NCBI GenBank assembly: GCA_001414345.1
Contig: LLCB01000069.1
Span: 150,561 to 214,560, forward strand
Length of the DNA stretch: 64,000 bases
Reading direction: 5' to 3'
Source: Hymenoscyphus infarciens
Taxonomy: Eukaryota > Ascomycota > Leotiomycetes > Helotiales > Helotiaceae
Shown piece after piece: positions 33,457 through 43,466 of this stretch. The position numbers and the translations under genes were made by a program. The number at the start of each line of letters is the position of its first letter. Positions within the stretch are counted from its first letter, which is position 1. Under the pieces are notes generated by a model that ran no database searches, was not told the origin of the DNA, and saw only the letters and a list, made by a program, of their open reading frames with translations.

Positions 33457-34700
33457 GGTGAACAAATTAATTATTATTCGACTTTGAATAGTGTGACTTT
33501 ATTGGTTTTGATTGAGAAGGGTTTTTGATATTGAAGGTTGAGGGAGCTTTGGTGCGACTTTTTTTCCATCTTCTAGACTTTTGGATGTCCTTGACTTCGA
33601 GTCCATCTACTGCTATCTACAATTCAAGATTCGTCCTTTGACTTTGAGCAACTGTATCTGGTTATCTAGTTGTTTGTTTTCGTTTATTTTTCGTTCAATG
33701 GTGTGCCTGAGAGAAGGCAAGCAGAATGACAAGTTGACGACCACGGAGAAGAATCAAGTCAATTCTTGTCTGAAGGCGTGTATGTTGTCAGATCGGGTTG
33801 AACTATCGTGCTCAAAGTCCTCAGGCTTGCGTCCGTTGAACTCTTGATGGTCTCAAGTCCGTTGGCACCACTGGAATTGGGGAAGCAAGTGCTCCTCCCA
33901 TCTCATGCTAGGCAGCTCACTTTTCGAAAACTCGGTTTGTGTTTCCGAGTCGCCAATTCATCATCGGTCAGCTTTCTTTGTTGTAAATTGTTATTCTTGT
34001 CTTCTCGGAGCGACGTTTTTGGGGTTTGTATTGATGGCTTTTTTATGGAGGAAAGTGACTCTCTTTTACATTTTCCAAGGAGCGAAATTATAGACACGAT
34101 CTTTTACCTTCTTGTAAATTGATTCGCGTGAATTCTTTTTCCTAAACATCTAGGCGGTCAAACATTTCTTTGGATCTCGTAGCTTCGTTCCCCAAAAGCT
34201 ATTCCCCGATATTGTTCAGGAAAACTTTATTTTCTTGAGATATATCAAACGAAAATAAAGAAATATTCCCAACCCAGTCTCTTGACTTCTTCACTTAAGA
34301 TTGAATTATTCAATTCTTGTTCGAGCATTGCATCTAGACCCGGACTGTATCCCACCGAGTGTTAGGTGCTGAATAGTCTCTCTTCTTTCCCTCCCTCCTC
34401 CGGCCACGGGATATTGATGAAAGAAAAGCTTATTACCAAAAGCAGAAAGCAATTCAAAATCACACACTTCTTCTGTACAACAAAGACAACCTGGTCAACC
34501 AGAAACAGAACACAACCCCAATCCTTACCTTCCAATCTGCACAACAAAGACAATTCAAGCAACAAAGACAATTCAAGCAACAAAGACACGTATCCCAAAT
34601 CTGAAATCAAAAAATAATATACTTTCGAAAAATAAACAGACCACGATTCGCACGACTACCAACATATTAGCAAGCGCAATAGCTACCCACGACTGACAAA
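33457..34700. other. Intergenic region upstream of the multi-SAP gene
   Basis: 1.2 kb with only short, unsupported open frames on both strands. Near the 3' end a CAACAAAGACAATTCAAG motif is repeated about three times (34541-34590), just before the start codon of the next gene. Confidence 0.5.
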
Positions 34701-37700
34701 ATGAATACGGGAGGAAGAGGGGGTAGAGGTGGTGGACAACCACCCAAAGTAATAGTGCCTCCGAAAGGTGGTTTCATTTCTTTGACACTCGACAAGCTCA
34801 GAGAAATTTGCAAAGAACATAACATCACTGGTTACTCCATGAACAAGGATGAACTCGTGGAGAAGTTGGAGACTATAGCAACTTCTCGCTATAATGGCAT
34901 GAATAAAGAACAGCTGAAGGCCGCACTCAGAATACGTGAGCTTCATGTTTCAGGCAATAGACCTGACCTCCTACAGCGATTATTGGACGATATACAAGAG
35001 GAAGAAGCAGGACTGCTCAAGTACCGCAGTCTTGACAGCAGTGATCTGAAGGCACTTTCGAGAGAGCGTGGTCTCCCTACAACTGGCACCAAACAGGTGC
35101 TGATGAAACGCCTAATTGATGACGACAAGGCAAAAGAAGCTACATCTGCCGCCCAAGGACAAAAACAGGGTGGAGGGAGCCAACCTACTTTAGGTGGACA
35201 ACCTACTTCAGGTATGAGGCAACCTACCCAACCTGGAAGGGCTATTACTGGGAGCCCAGCTACTTCAGGTATGAGGCAACCTACCCAACCTGGAAGGGCT
35301 ATTACTGGGAGCCCAGCTACTTCAGGTATGAGGCAACCTACTTCAGGTATGAGGCAACCTACTTCAGGTATGAGGCAACCTACCCAACCTGGAAGGGCTA
35401 TTACTGGGAGCCAACCTACTTCGGGTATGAGGCAACCTACCCAACCTGGAAGGGCTATTACTGGGAGCCAAGCTACCTCGGGTGTGAGGCAACCTGCCCA
35501 ACCTGGGAAGGTTATTACTAGGAGCCGACCTACTTCAGGTGGAAGACCAAATCCGGATCCAGATCCAGATCCAGATCCAGAATCAGATTCAGACACAGAA
35601 GCTGCAGACAATTGGTATGCAAGCCTCAGCACCGAGCGTTTAATAGAAGAATGCCAAAGAAGGGGGATCGGCTTTCAAGGAAGAAAAAAAAAGTTTCTCA
35701 TACATTTAATACTACAAGACATACATGACAAGGGAGGGGCTAAATGGCCAAGAAATCAACACAAAAAACGAAAAAGACAAGAATCTGATAAGAGTTGGGA
35801 TAATATGAGTACTATCGGAATGAAACTTAGGTTAAAAGAAGTAGGCCTCGACCGAGAGGACACTAGGGAAGAATTGACCGATAATCTAATGTCTCATCGA
35901 GTTAGGACCACGGTAAATGATGGTTTGGATTGGCAAAGATATTCTAGATATTCTGATGGGGATCTGCGGTCGGAATGCCACAGGCGTGGTCTTCCTACTT
36001 TTGGGTCAAGGGTAGCCCTCATAAGAGCGATAGTACAACTAAGACGTGTGAATGGAGAGTTCGAGGAAGAAAGGCCACGGGAAAGGACTCAAAATGGAAG
36101 ACAACCGTGGACTCGCACTTCTGGAAACCAAACGACTACCCAAGCTGCGAGTAGCAGAGCTAGAAACCAACCCATTACCCAAGCTGCGAGCAGCAGAGCT
36201 GGAAACCAACCCATTACCCAAGCTGCGAGTAGCAGAGCTAGAAACCAACCCATTACCCAAGCTGCGAGTAGCAGAGCTAGAAACCAACCCATTACCCAAG
36301 CTGCGAGTAGCAGAGCTGGAAACCAACCCAGCAAAGCGGGAAGCCAAAACACTAAAGGTGGAAACCCCCCCCAAGAACCAATAGTTATTCCTTCGGATTC
36401 AGATGAAAATATTGAAACTGGAAATCCCACCCAAGAACAGGCAGATGAAAAGTGGGAATACGATTCAGAGAATGGAGGGACCGAGTATGAGGTTAGACAA
36501 AGATACACGGGAATGTCTGACACACAACTGGAGAATCAATGCATCATGAGTAAACTCGATGTTCGTAATGGAAGCCGCGAATGGCTCATAAAGCAACTGC
36601 TGGACTACAAATTTAGAAAGAAGACTGGAAAACTCCCCAGATATGTTGATGGTCCCGATACAGACGATGAACTCGTTGGACCAATATCACCACTCCAAGT
36701 AATAGTGGATGGTTCCCTTTCAGATAGTAGAGCGGAGACTTTGGGAGAGGCTTCAAAAAAATATAAGACGTGGGGTCAAATAGAACTACTGAGAGAATGC
36801 AAAAAACGTAATATTAGCGCTACTAGCAAAACGGAAAGGACCAAGCTCGAGTCCGAGATATTATGGCATCAGTTGAAAAATGGGGAGTTTAAAGGGACAA
36901 AAGAAAGGGTACAGAAAAAAGCTTTAGTTTGGGGTAAACTGGGTATTGCCGAGCTTAAAAGTAAACTAGGAACTAGGCACATCGATCAATCGGGCAACAA
37001 GAATGAACTGATCGTTCGCCTGGAAAATATTTATTTGAGTGGACCAAAAGGAAGCGAATTTATTACTGACGAAATGACCGATGATGAAATCAGGAAAGCG
37101 CTTGATGAAAGATGGGAAAAGACTAGTGGTAGACCTGAGGAGATCAGAGAGCGTCTTAAAAACTGTGAATGGACTTCAGAAAATCCAAAACCCAAGGCAA
37201 AAACGCTTCCAGATGGCACAGTCAGATACATGTATAGAAGAGAACAACCTCAATTGGAAGTCAATACTTACGATGTTGAAGGATTTGAATGGATATATTC
37301 CCCGGATAAACGTACTGATATTCATGATATGTGGACTCCGAGATATTATCTTCGAAGCTTAGGTGTTCCCACACCTACCAAATCCCCCAAAAGAGCACCA
37401 CCACCCCCAATAGAGACAGGGCCAGGACCACCGGGCTGGCGATGGAGATTCTCGAAAAACGACACGAAAACACCGACGCTAGAGCCAGACCCCTCAGCAA
37501 AACGGAAACTACCAAAACCTGAAGCGGGAAAATACGGCCCGCCTTACGGATGGCAATGGGACTTACAAGAAGATAGTGGCAGATACAACACTGCCCCTAG
37601 GTTTCCATTTCTTAAAAAGAAAGCGGATATATTTCTAGAAAGAAGAGATCCGAGGTGGCAAGACCTACGCAGATGCGAAGGAATTAAAACAGACGGTTAT

Positions 37701-37802
37701 CAATGTGAGAGCAAAGAAAGGGGACCAGACAAAATGTTTTGCAAAAGACACGAGCTTCAAGCCCGTGCACTGCCACCAGCAAAGTTACGGAAGCTAGGTT
37801 AA
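34701..37802 (+). CDS. Large multi-SAP-motif protein with internal tandem repeats and a C-terminal Cys/His knuckle (1033 residues)
   Basis: Single open exon; the start has a good context (ACAAAATGAAT) and an RGG-like beginning. SAP motifs bind AT-rich or scaffold DNA, usually one per protein. Here I count three good N-terminal copies (residues 28-59, 65-98, 108-141) and further SAP-like helices at about 305-338, 368-400, 415-448, 601-636, 689-722, 745-778 and 791-822. Each keeps the Leu-x2-Leu...Gly...K/R-x2-L/I-x2-L pattern. Between them lie 19-residue (SGMRQPTQPGRAITGSPAT) and 13-residue (QAASSRARNQPIT) tandem repeats and a (DP)n acidic tract. After two Gly-Trp-x-Trp motifs (GWRWRF, GWQWDL) the end carries C992-x9-C1002-x11-C1014-x2-H1017, which looks zinc-binding. 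Role unknown; DNA or chromatin binding is inferred. Confidence 0.85.
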   Translation: MNTGGRGGRGGGQPPKVIVPPKGGFISLTLDKLREICKEHNITGYSMNKDELVEKLETIATSRYNGMNKEQLKAALRIRELHVSGNRPDLLQRLLDDIQEEEAGLLKYRSLDSSDLKALSRERGLPTTGTKQVLMKRLIDDDKAKEATSAAQGQKQGGGSQPTLGGQPTSGMRQPTQPGRAITGSPATSGMRQPTQPGRAITGSPATSGMRQPTSGMRQPTSGMRQPTQPGRAITGSQPTSGMRQPTQPGRAITGSQATSGVRQPAQPGKVITRSRPTSGGRPNPDPDPDPDPESDSDTEAADNWYASLSTERLIEECQRRGIGFQGRKKKFLIHLILQDIHDKGGAKWPRNQHKKRKRQESDKSWDNMSTIGMKLRLKEVGLDREDTREELTDNLMSHRVRTTVNDGLDWQRYSRYSDGDLRSECHRRGLPTFGSRVALIRAIVQLRRVNGEFEEERPRERTQNGRQPWTRTSGNQTTTQAASSRARNQPITQAASSRAGNQPITQAASSRARNQPITQAASSRARNQPITQAASSRAGNQPSKAGSQNTKGGNPPQEPIVIPSDSDENIETGNPTQEQADEKWEYDSENGGTEYEVRQRYTGMSDTQLENQCIMSKLDVRNGSREWLIKQLLDYKFRKKTGKLPRYVDGPDTDDELVGPISPLQVIVDGSLSDSRAETLGEASKKYKTWGQIELLRECKKRNISATSKTERTKLESEILWHQLKNGEFKGTKERVQKKALVWGKLGIAELKSKLGTRHIDQSGNKNELIVRLENIYLSGPKGSEFITDEMTDDEIRKALDERWEKTSGRPEEIRERLKNCEWTSENPKPKAKTLPDGTVRYMYRREQPQLEVNTYDVEGFEWIYSPDKRTDIHDMWTPRYYLRSLGVPTPTKSPKRAPPPPIETGPGPPGWRWRFSKNDTKTPTLEPDPSAKRKLPKPEAGKYGPPYGWQWDLQEDSGRYNTAPRFPFLKKKADIFLERRDPRWQDLRRCEGIKTDGYQCESKERGPDKMFCKRHELQARALPPAKLRKLG
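35190..35530 (+). repeat. 57-bp coding tandem repeat in the multi-SAP gene
   Basis: Copies of SGMRQPTQPGRAITGSPAT: five full-length and two shortened (SGMRQPT). They are highly similar at the DNA level, with the last copy diverged. Confidence 0.92.
36130..36330 (+). repeat. 39-bp coding tandem repeat in the multi-SAP gene
   Basis: Five near-identical copies encoding QAASSRA(R/G)NQPIT. Confidence 0.92.
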
Positions 37803-38716
37803 ACGGATGGGCATTTGAGTACGGCAGTGGTGCTTTTGATTTTTATTGGTTTATATAATCTGTAATGTCTGTAAATTTTAATTGACAATATATTTGACTA
37901 ATCTTTGTAATGAGAGGCATTGCTTCTTCCTCTAGTTCTCTCTCGAAGATTTGTGTTGAAGTATTAGTGTACTATGGTTGCAACACTAAGCGAGGTACGA
38001 GGAGCTTCCAGGCTGTGGTGCTTCAAAGTGGGGAGTCATAGTCAGGAATATCTGTTGTTGTAAATGTAAAGAGCTTAACATTCAAAGAGCTATCTAGGCT
38101 GACTACTTATAGCTAAGAACGCTAGCTAAGCGAGTAGGCATGTGACCAGCATACAAGGGGCTATTCACTCTTGCGCTAGCTGTCGTTTGGATGACTTATT
38201 GCCCAACACCAGTTTGACAACTAATAGCCAATGATTGTAGCCAGACGATCGATCAGTTTATGCTGATTGCCTCAAACTCCGAAGAATGGCTGTACAATAA
38301 TGAATTCATGATTGTAGGCATGATCACCTGCAGAACTCGGGAAAGTAACGGTACCAAAATAATTCGCTACGGCTAGGGGTTTGTCCAGTTTAACCTTGAT
38401 ATGAAACCCATTGTTCTTATAACCTTAGCTCAATAAACATACTCTGCTTGTAAGACGCCACCGGCAGACCGCCACCCCACCCTTAAGCTGACCGCATACA
38501 GTAGCGTGTAAGAGGTTTTGTGCTTAACGAGTTGGAGTAATTTCAAGTATTATTCGAGAAAGTTTAGAGCAATGAGACACCATTCTTCTCAATTCTCCCA
38601 AATAAGAGTGGATAATATGATGTAAGGTCTTGTCATAGTGTCTCGTCACCAAATAATCGTGTGAGAGTGAGACTTGAATTTTCCATGAACAAGACAATTA
38701 AAATCATATGTGACGT
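37803..38716. other. Intergenic region
   Basis: About 0.9 kb of normal composition downstream of the multi-SAP gene. I see no gene, RNA or repeat. Confidence 0.5.
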
Positions 38717-39458
38717 CTAAGACGATATTATAATACCTGTACGAGGAGGAACGAGGAATAACTTGCAAAAAGTAGTCGACAGGATCTGTTTGGCATACTG
38801 ATAATTATGCGGCTTCCTCATGACTCTGTTTTGGCCCCTAACACAACGAAAGTTACATCTAATTTCTAAACTAAATCCGAACTTGAATATATGGTACTGC
38901 CCCCATACATCACAGCAACTATCCAACAGAGGCATAAGTCCCACACTCGTAAACTCGTGTACCTTCTGCATAACCTCCCCACAATGCCTCGTGTGTTCAA
39001 AATTCAACATATGAGTAGTCATCCTCCATCCTCTCCGAGCAGCACGATGCATCCGTTCCCACACTACAAATTATCAGCAGATTTCTTCCCCAGATCCCTT
39101 CACAACACTCATTGGAATATCCATGAACCGAAACAAAAAGAGGTAGAGAGTACATACTCAAAGCACAATGACTCTCATGAAACCCCAGCTCACTCAAAAA
39201 CACATCCCTCAGTTCCTCCTCCGTAGCACTAGCCGCAATACGCTCTATGCCCACTTCCCACGTCATCTCTTTATCTTCCCAGAATGTCCACCCATAGGCT
39301 TCAAATTGTGTCATCAAAGAAGAATCTTGACATTGAGGTGGTGTCCATCCTGAAGCTGACACGTCAAAAATACAACCTAGAGAAAGAGCTTCGGTGCTGT
39401 TGTTTCCACAAGTGTAACGAGGTCCGAGTCCTTCGCCGTAGATACTGATTATAGTTTC
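38717..39458 (-). CDS. UstY-like protein with two HxxHC motifs (5' end unresolved; possibly decaying)
   Basis: Two exons read cleanly on the minus strand: 39458-39158 and 39063-38717, joined by a 94-bp intron (GTATGT...TTTGTAG). Exon A contains YTCGNNSTEA, LGCIFDVSASGWTPPQC and WTFWEDKEMTW and ends FHESHC-A-L. Exon B continues MWERMHRAARRGW and then HTRHC. This order (Cys-x-Phe-Asp...Pro-Pro-x-Cys, HxxHC, a Met-His helix, HxxHC) is a widespread fungal membrane-protein family. The paired HxxHC resembles UstY (DUF3328) proteins that oxidatively cyclise RiPP peptides. An N-terminal membrane helix should lie upstream: a frame at about 39495-39570 gives TAILTFLLTTMFLFIY and an acidic segment lies near 39600-39650. 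No ATG or good donor links them, so the start is lost, uses weak splice sites, or the gene is broken. The C-terminus past HTRHC is also uncertain. Confidence 0.6.
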
Positions 39459-40351
39459 CTAGGCGGTGGGGATAGGGGGTTGATTTGCTTTTTAGTAAAT
39501 GAACAGGAACATTGTGGTGAGAAGGAAGGTTAGAATTGCGGTGGTTGTGATTTCTAGGAGGCGTTAGGTTTATGATATTGATATATTAACATCTTATATT
39601 AAGCTTTGCTGTCTTCGGGGTCGGAAAAAGTTTCTGATGAGTCGTCAGGGGATCTGGCGAATATTTTTAGAACAGGAGTTTAATAAACTCGAAATTATAA
39701 CTTGTAAGTGAAGCCCCGAAAAGAAGTTAGGAGTCACGAACCATAGTTGCAGCCTAGAGCACTCCAGGAGATGTAAGTTTCAAAGACGACAAGTTACAGA
39801 CTATGTGGGTGTTAAAATTCGTCGTGGACAAGGCTTGGTTTGGTGGTTAGCTGTAGCAAGGGCCAAAGACTTGCAACTGCTATGGAAAGCAAGAGCGCAA
39901 CCAACGTTGTTTGAGTTTACTTCGAATAAGCAATTGATGCAATTTATCTAAGGAAATACCAAGTCCGAGGTCAATCCAGATTCCGGGTGCTGGTGCTGGT
40001 GCTGTATTGCGGTTCAGAATGTTACATGTACTACCAGTTCCGAGAGTCCAATTCCGAGAACAGAACCCATTGCCCCTTCAATAAGCCTGCAAGGTTTTCG
40101 ACATTCGTTGGGGCATCGGCATTGCAGTAAGAACAAAATAACCGATTTGGTTTCTCGCCAAGGACCTTGGAAGTAGTCCGGAACCGGAATTGAAGAGAAC
40201 CAAGATCGTGATGTTCACATCCATCTCAAGCTCTCATACCCCCAAACACACCGCGTAAACAAAAGGTAAGATATCGCCCCTCATTTGAACCTAAGAAAAA
40301 GTCCTAAATCGAAACACAGCTTCTCAATCTCGAATTTCACTCAATCTCAAA
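39459..40351. other. Divergent intergenic region between the UstY-like gene and the repeat precursor
   Basis: The left 200 bp hold the probable membrane-helix and acidic N-terminal segments of the UstY-like gene (minus strand, stops between them). The rest should hold both promoters. An acceptable CT-rich leader (CATCTCAAGCTCTCATACCC) lies before the precursor gene. Confidence 0.5.
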
Positions 40352-40657
40352 ATGAAGCTCAACATCAGCCTCCTCACCATGGCCCTCGCCATAACCATCT
40401 CCGCAGCCCCAACCGCCAACCCATCTCAACCCATCGACATCGAAGTAAACCAAATTGCTGCACGTGAGAAAGCAGCATACGCCTATGCACCCCAAGCGAA
40501 GCGAGAGAAAGCAGCTTATGCGTATGCGCCAAACGAGAAGAGAGAGAAAGCCATATATGCTTATGCACCGGTTGAAGCAAGAGAGGAGAAATTGGAGGCG
40601 GCTGCTTATGCATATGCTCCTAATGAGAAGCGCGAGAAAGTTGCGTATGCGTATTGA
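40352..40657 (+). CDS. Secreted repeat precursor with KEX2 sites; candidate dikaritin-like RiPP precursor (101 residues)
   Basis: Residues 1-19 are a signal peptide (Lys-Leu-Asn, hydrophobic core, Ala-Ala before Pro20). After a spacer to about residue 37 come five copies of a 13-residue-spaced block with core AAYAYAP, or AIYAYAP, at 41-47, 54-60, 67-73, 84-90 and 97-101 (the last ends in YAY). Blocks are separated by KEX2 dibasic sites at K50-R51, K63-R64 and K93-R94, and by monobasic Ala-Arg at 38 and 77, each followed by Glu. Signal peptide, KR-bounded near-identical short repeats and Tyr-containing cores are the pattern of UstA-type precursors and other KEX2-processed repeat proteins. Its divergent neighbour encodes an HxxHC protein, which fits. 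No tyrosinase or methyltransferase gene is in view. A repeat-secretion or pheromone role is the alternative, but the core does not look like an alpha-pheromone. Confidence 0.82.
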   Translation: MKLNISLLTMALAITISAAPTANPSQPIDIEVNQIAAREKAAYAYAPQAKREKAAYAYAPNEKREKAIYAYAPVEAREEKLEAAAYAYAPNEKREKVAYAY

Positions 40658-40996
40658 GGAACTGTGCTTGAGATGTGACGTTGCGGGAGAGTCTTGGATG
40701 TAATCGGAGATGGGGATGTTATGGAGAGACATGTCTGGAACTTTGTCTGAATGTCTCAAATAGCAACTTGCAGTGAAATACAGAAGATTATTTTCCCAAT
40801 ACCATCAAAAACACTTGGAAAGTGGCAACGATTGGGCATTCCACCCGAGCGCCGCTTTATTGAGGAGGTCTGGGTCTGCTGAAGTTGTGAATTTAGTGAA
40901 TAGAAATCCACGTAACCTCGCCAATGATTTGGAACGACTCAACTTACCATCGGAATACCATCACCAAGCTAGCGGTACTTGCTACCATCAATCAGC

Positions 40997-41622
40997 ATGT
41001 CTACACCCGGAAAACGAAAGAGGGAGGCAGGAGCACTTGACGACCAAGGCTCTCTTGACGGTGGGTGCTTAATCAAAATGAACTCGTTCAATACAAGATC
41101 GCTTACGGTGCTGTAGCTGGCAAACGAAGAAGTAAAGCTCTGAAGCTCACCCACCACAAGCAACCCGACGACGAGCTGAGCGCAAGACTTGAAGATATTG
41201 AAATGAACTCCGAAGACGAGGCAAGATCGAACGAATCAGAAGATAGCGTTTCAAGCCGGGCGGATACGGACCAAGACTCGGTTCGAGTTGAAATAGGCTT
41301 GGGCGAGGAAGAGGGCGAAATGGCGGAAGATCCAACAGATCCAAGAGGAGCAAACATCTACATCGTCATGGTGGGAAATATCGAGGATAAGTTGAATGGA
41401 AACCCTGCACAGGCTATCGAGGGAATTTTCAGCACGATCAAAGATGCGCAGCAAAGAGCCAGGAATTACTGCGGGATTTGGTTGGAGCAAAATTACCCAG
41501 GGCAGAAGTATCGGGATGAAACCTTTCGGATACATACGTTTGGGTGGGAATGTGGTCCTTTTGAGATTGAGATCAAGTCGGCTGTGTTGACGGGTGCTGA
41601 TTCCGAACCTCGAGAGTTTTAG
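40997..41622 (+). CDS. Hypothetical protein, acidic N-terminal half (189 residues)
   Basis: Two exons, 40997-41060 and 41117-41622, with a 56-bp intron (GTGGGT...GCTGTAG). Exon 1 begins MSTPGKRKREAGALDD; the phase joins to AGKRRSKALKL. Residues about 20-105 are acidic and Ser-rich, probably disordered. The C-terminal half (ANIYIVMVGNIED, AIEGIFSTIKDAQQRARNYCG, RIHTFGWECGPFEIEIKSAVL) has an alternating strand-helix-strand pattern found in uncharacterised fungal proteins. Basic residues at the start could be a nuclear signal. No catalytic motif was recognised. It lies 340 bp downstream of the repeat-precursor gene in the same direction, but there is no sequence reason to link the two functionally. 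Confidence 0.7.
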
Positions 41623-43466
41623 ATTGGTATCTGGCACGATGGACTGGAGCTGGCGGGTCGAGATTCAAGATAGGGAACTGTCGAAGAATGCAAAAACAGA
41701 TCCGCAACGATACCGTTTATGTCCCCAGGGTTCCGAGAATGTCGAGGCCCCATGGTTTTTTGCGCTTTTTGTCAGAGTCTAAACTCAGTTGTGATTCTTG
41801 TGGTTTGGTGATTTGGTGATTGAATTCGAAGTGTTGCCTCAAAAATCAGCATGAGCCAATGTAAGCAGTTTGGACATTGCTCTCTGGCCTCCCTTGTCTT
41901 ATATATATGTTTCTGGAGAATCATAACCATTAATTTAGGAGAATTGGTTTCTGGGTCTTCAGAATTAATTGTTCGAGAGAAGGCCACCGAGAGCAATGTC
42001 TTAGCTTTGGGAATAGTGAGAAATCTTCAATGTATTGCTTACTTGTTTCTACTTGTCCTTGCCAACTTCCCCAGAGTTTCCCTCAGTACTAAGTATATCA
42101 ATCCCACAGAGTTGTGTAAAGGGTTTTAGAACAAGGTAGGTTGTATTGGGATGTGGATGAAGGAGTAACTCGTGGCTTTTTATAGGAGATGAGATGACCA
42201 TTGTCCTGGGCCGTTCCTTCCTCGCGCAGAATATACGTGAGGGGTTACCTAATATGGGTGGAACTTGGGACGCTGGGTCTGGGTCGTTCCTTCCTTATAG
42301 TTGTTCTTTCCCGATGAACCGACTTCTGGCTTACCCACTGGCTCCTGCCTTGTTTACATCGATTCTTTCCTGTACTCCGCACTCTTCTGTTAGGTATATG
42401 ACAAAGAGGGGAGACGATTAGAATGGGTTCGGTCGTCCCTTCCTCGTAGCTGCTCTTTCTCGATGAGCCGACCAACTCCACGCTTCCATTCACGATACCT
42501 ACCTAGTGGCATTAAGAAATGGGGGTATCAAGAGAGCTATGATGTATTGCTTGCTCGTTTCCATTTGCAAGAATCCCGGTCATCGTTCTGCGTACACCCA
42601 CGGAAGATGTTGTGCGCGAAATCCCGAGACATTCAACTTGATTGTTTTAGAGGACTTAGAATAATGGAGAGGAAGGGAAGTTCATTATTCTAATTTTAGT
42701 TGTTCGGGATTTCAGTACAGTATTATTTTGCTTGGGCGTATCCAGAACAGCGAGAAGATTGTAGCTACAGCTGAAGTGGCTAAACCATCTCGGAAGAATC
42801 AATCGTTCTCTGTATTTCATGATTACAGAGGGTAGGTAGGTGATGGAGGTTTTCGGCCCCTCGTTTTCGGGGCAATGAACGGGCAGAGTAGGTTCTTCGT
42901 CATCGTGAGTCTGGGTTGTTCTTTCCTCACCTCTCTTTCTCGAGAGCTGGCCACTGCCTTAAATAGGTGAGATAGGTAAAGTTGCTCAATGGCTCTGTTC
43001 GTCCGCCAGAGGGGAAATGGGTTGGGTCGTTCTTTCCTCCCGGTCGCTAACGCTTGAAAATGCTATCGTCAGTGCCGCTTTTGACTTCCTGAAGGCACGT
43101 GCTAGCTAGTCCCAAACAGGAAAGGCTCGTTTGGAGAAAAAACTCAAATGACTCAATTTGCAAAAATAAGATCTGCCTCGCGTACAGCCTTCTTTCTCAA
43201 CATCAATCACACACATACTTGTGTGATCGCAATTGCAATTGGTAAGTTCTACCTCCCTCTCCTCTCAATTACTCCCTCGATATGATTACAAAACCGATCT
43301 GTCAATCCCCTGACACCAGATTTATCTGGACATGATGTCTAAAATATGTTTTAATTCATGATCATCGACCTCTTGTCACATCTGCATCAATCTTCGATCT
43401 TGCACTGATCAATGCTAACGGAAGATTTTTACAGAATCCCTCGTCGACCTACTCCCCACAAACACA
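41623..43466. other. Intergenic region with a dispersed GGGTCGTTCCTTCCTC-type repeat
   Basis: No gene is supported. Variants of GGGTCGTTCCTTCCTC followed by TCTTTCTCGATGAGCCGACC occur at about 42207, 42283, 42430, 42903 and 43023. They are probably remnants of a tandem block or clustered regulatory sites. The right end holds the SEN34 5' leader. Confidence 0.6.
43242..43434 (+). other. Probable intron in the SEN34 5' leader
   Basis: GGTAAG donor, GCTAACGG branch near 43412 and TTTTTACAG acceptor; 193 bp, ending 32 bp before the SEN34 ATG. Confidence 0.6.

Noticed and set aside
33581..34122. Several small open frames upstream of the multi-SAP gene
   Set aside because: Mutually overlapping on both strands, no features; treated as intergenic.
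40352..40657. Alpha-pheromone precursor interpretation of the KEX2 repeat gene
   Set aside because: Layout is similar, but the repeated core (YAYAP) lacks the Trp/Cys/Gly-Gln-Pro features of ascomycete alpha-pheromones.
40773..41072. 99-codon frame between the repeat precursor and the hypothetical gene
   Set aside because: Overlaps exon 1 and the intron of the spliced gene at 40997-41622, which has better splice signals and a longer product.
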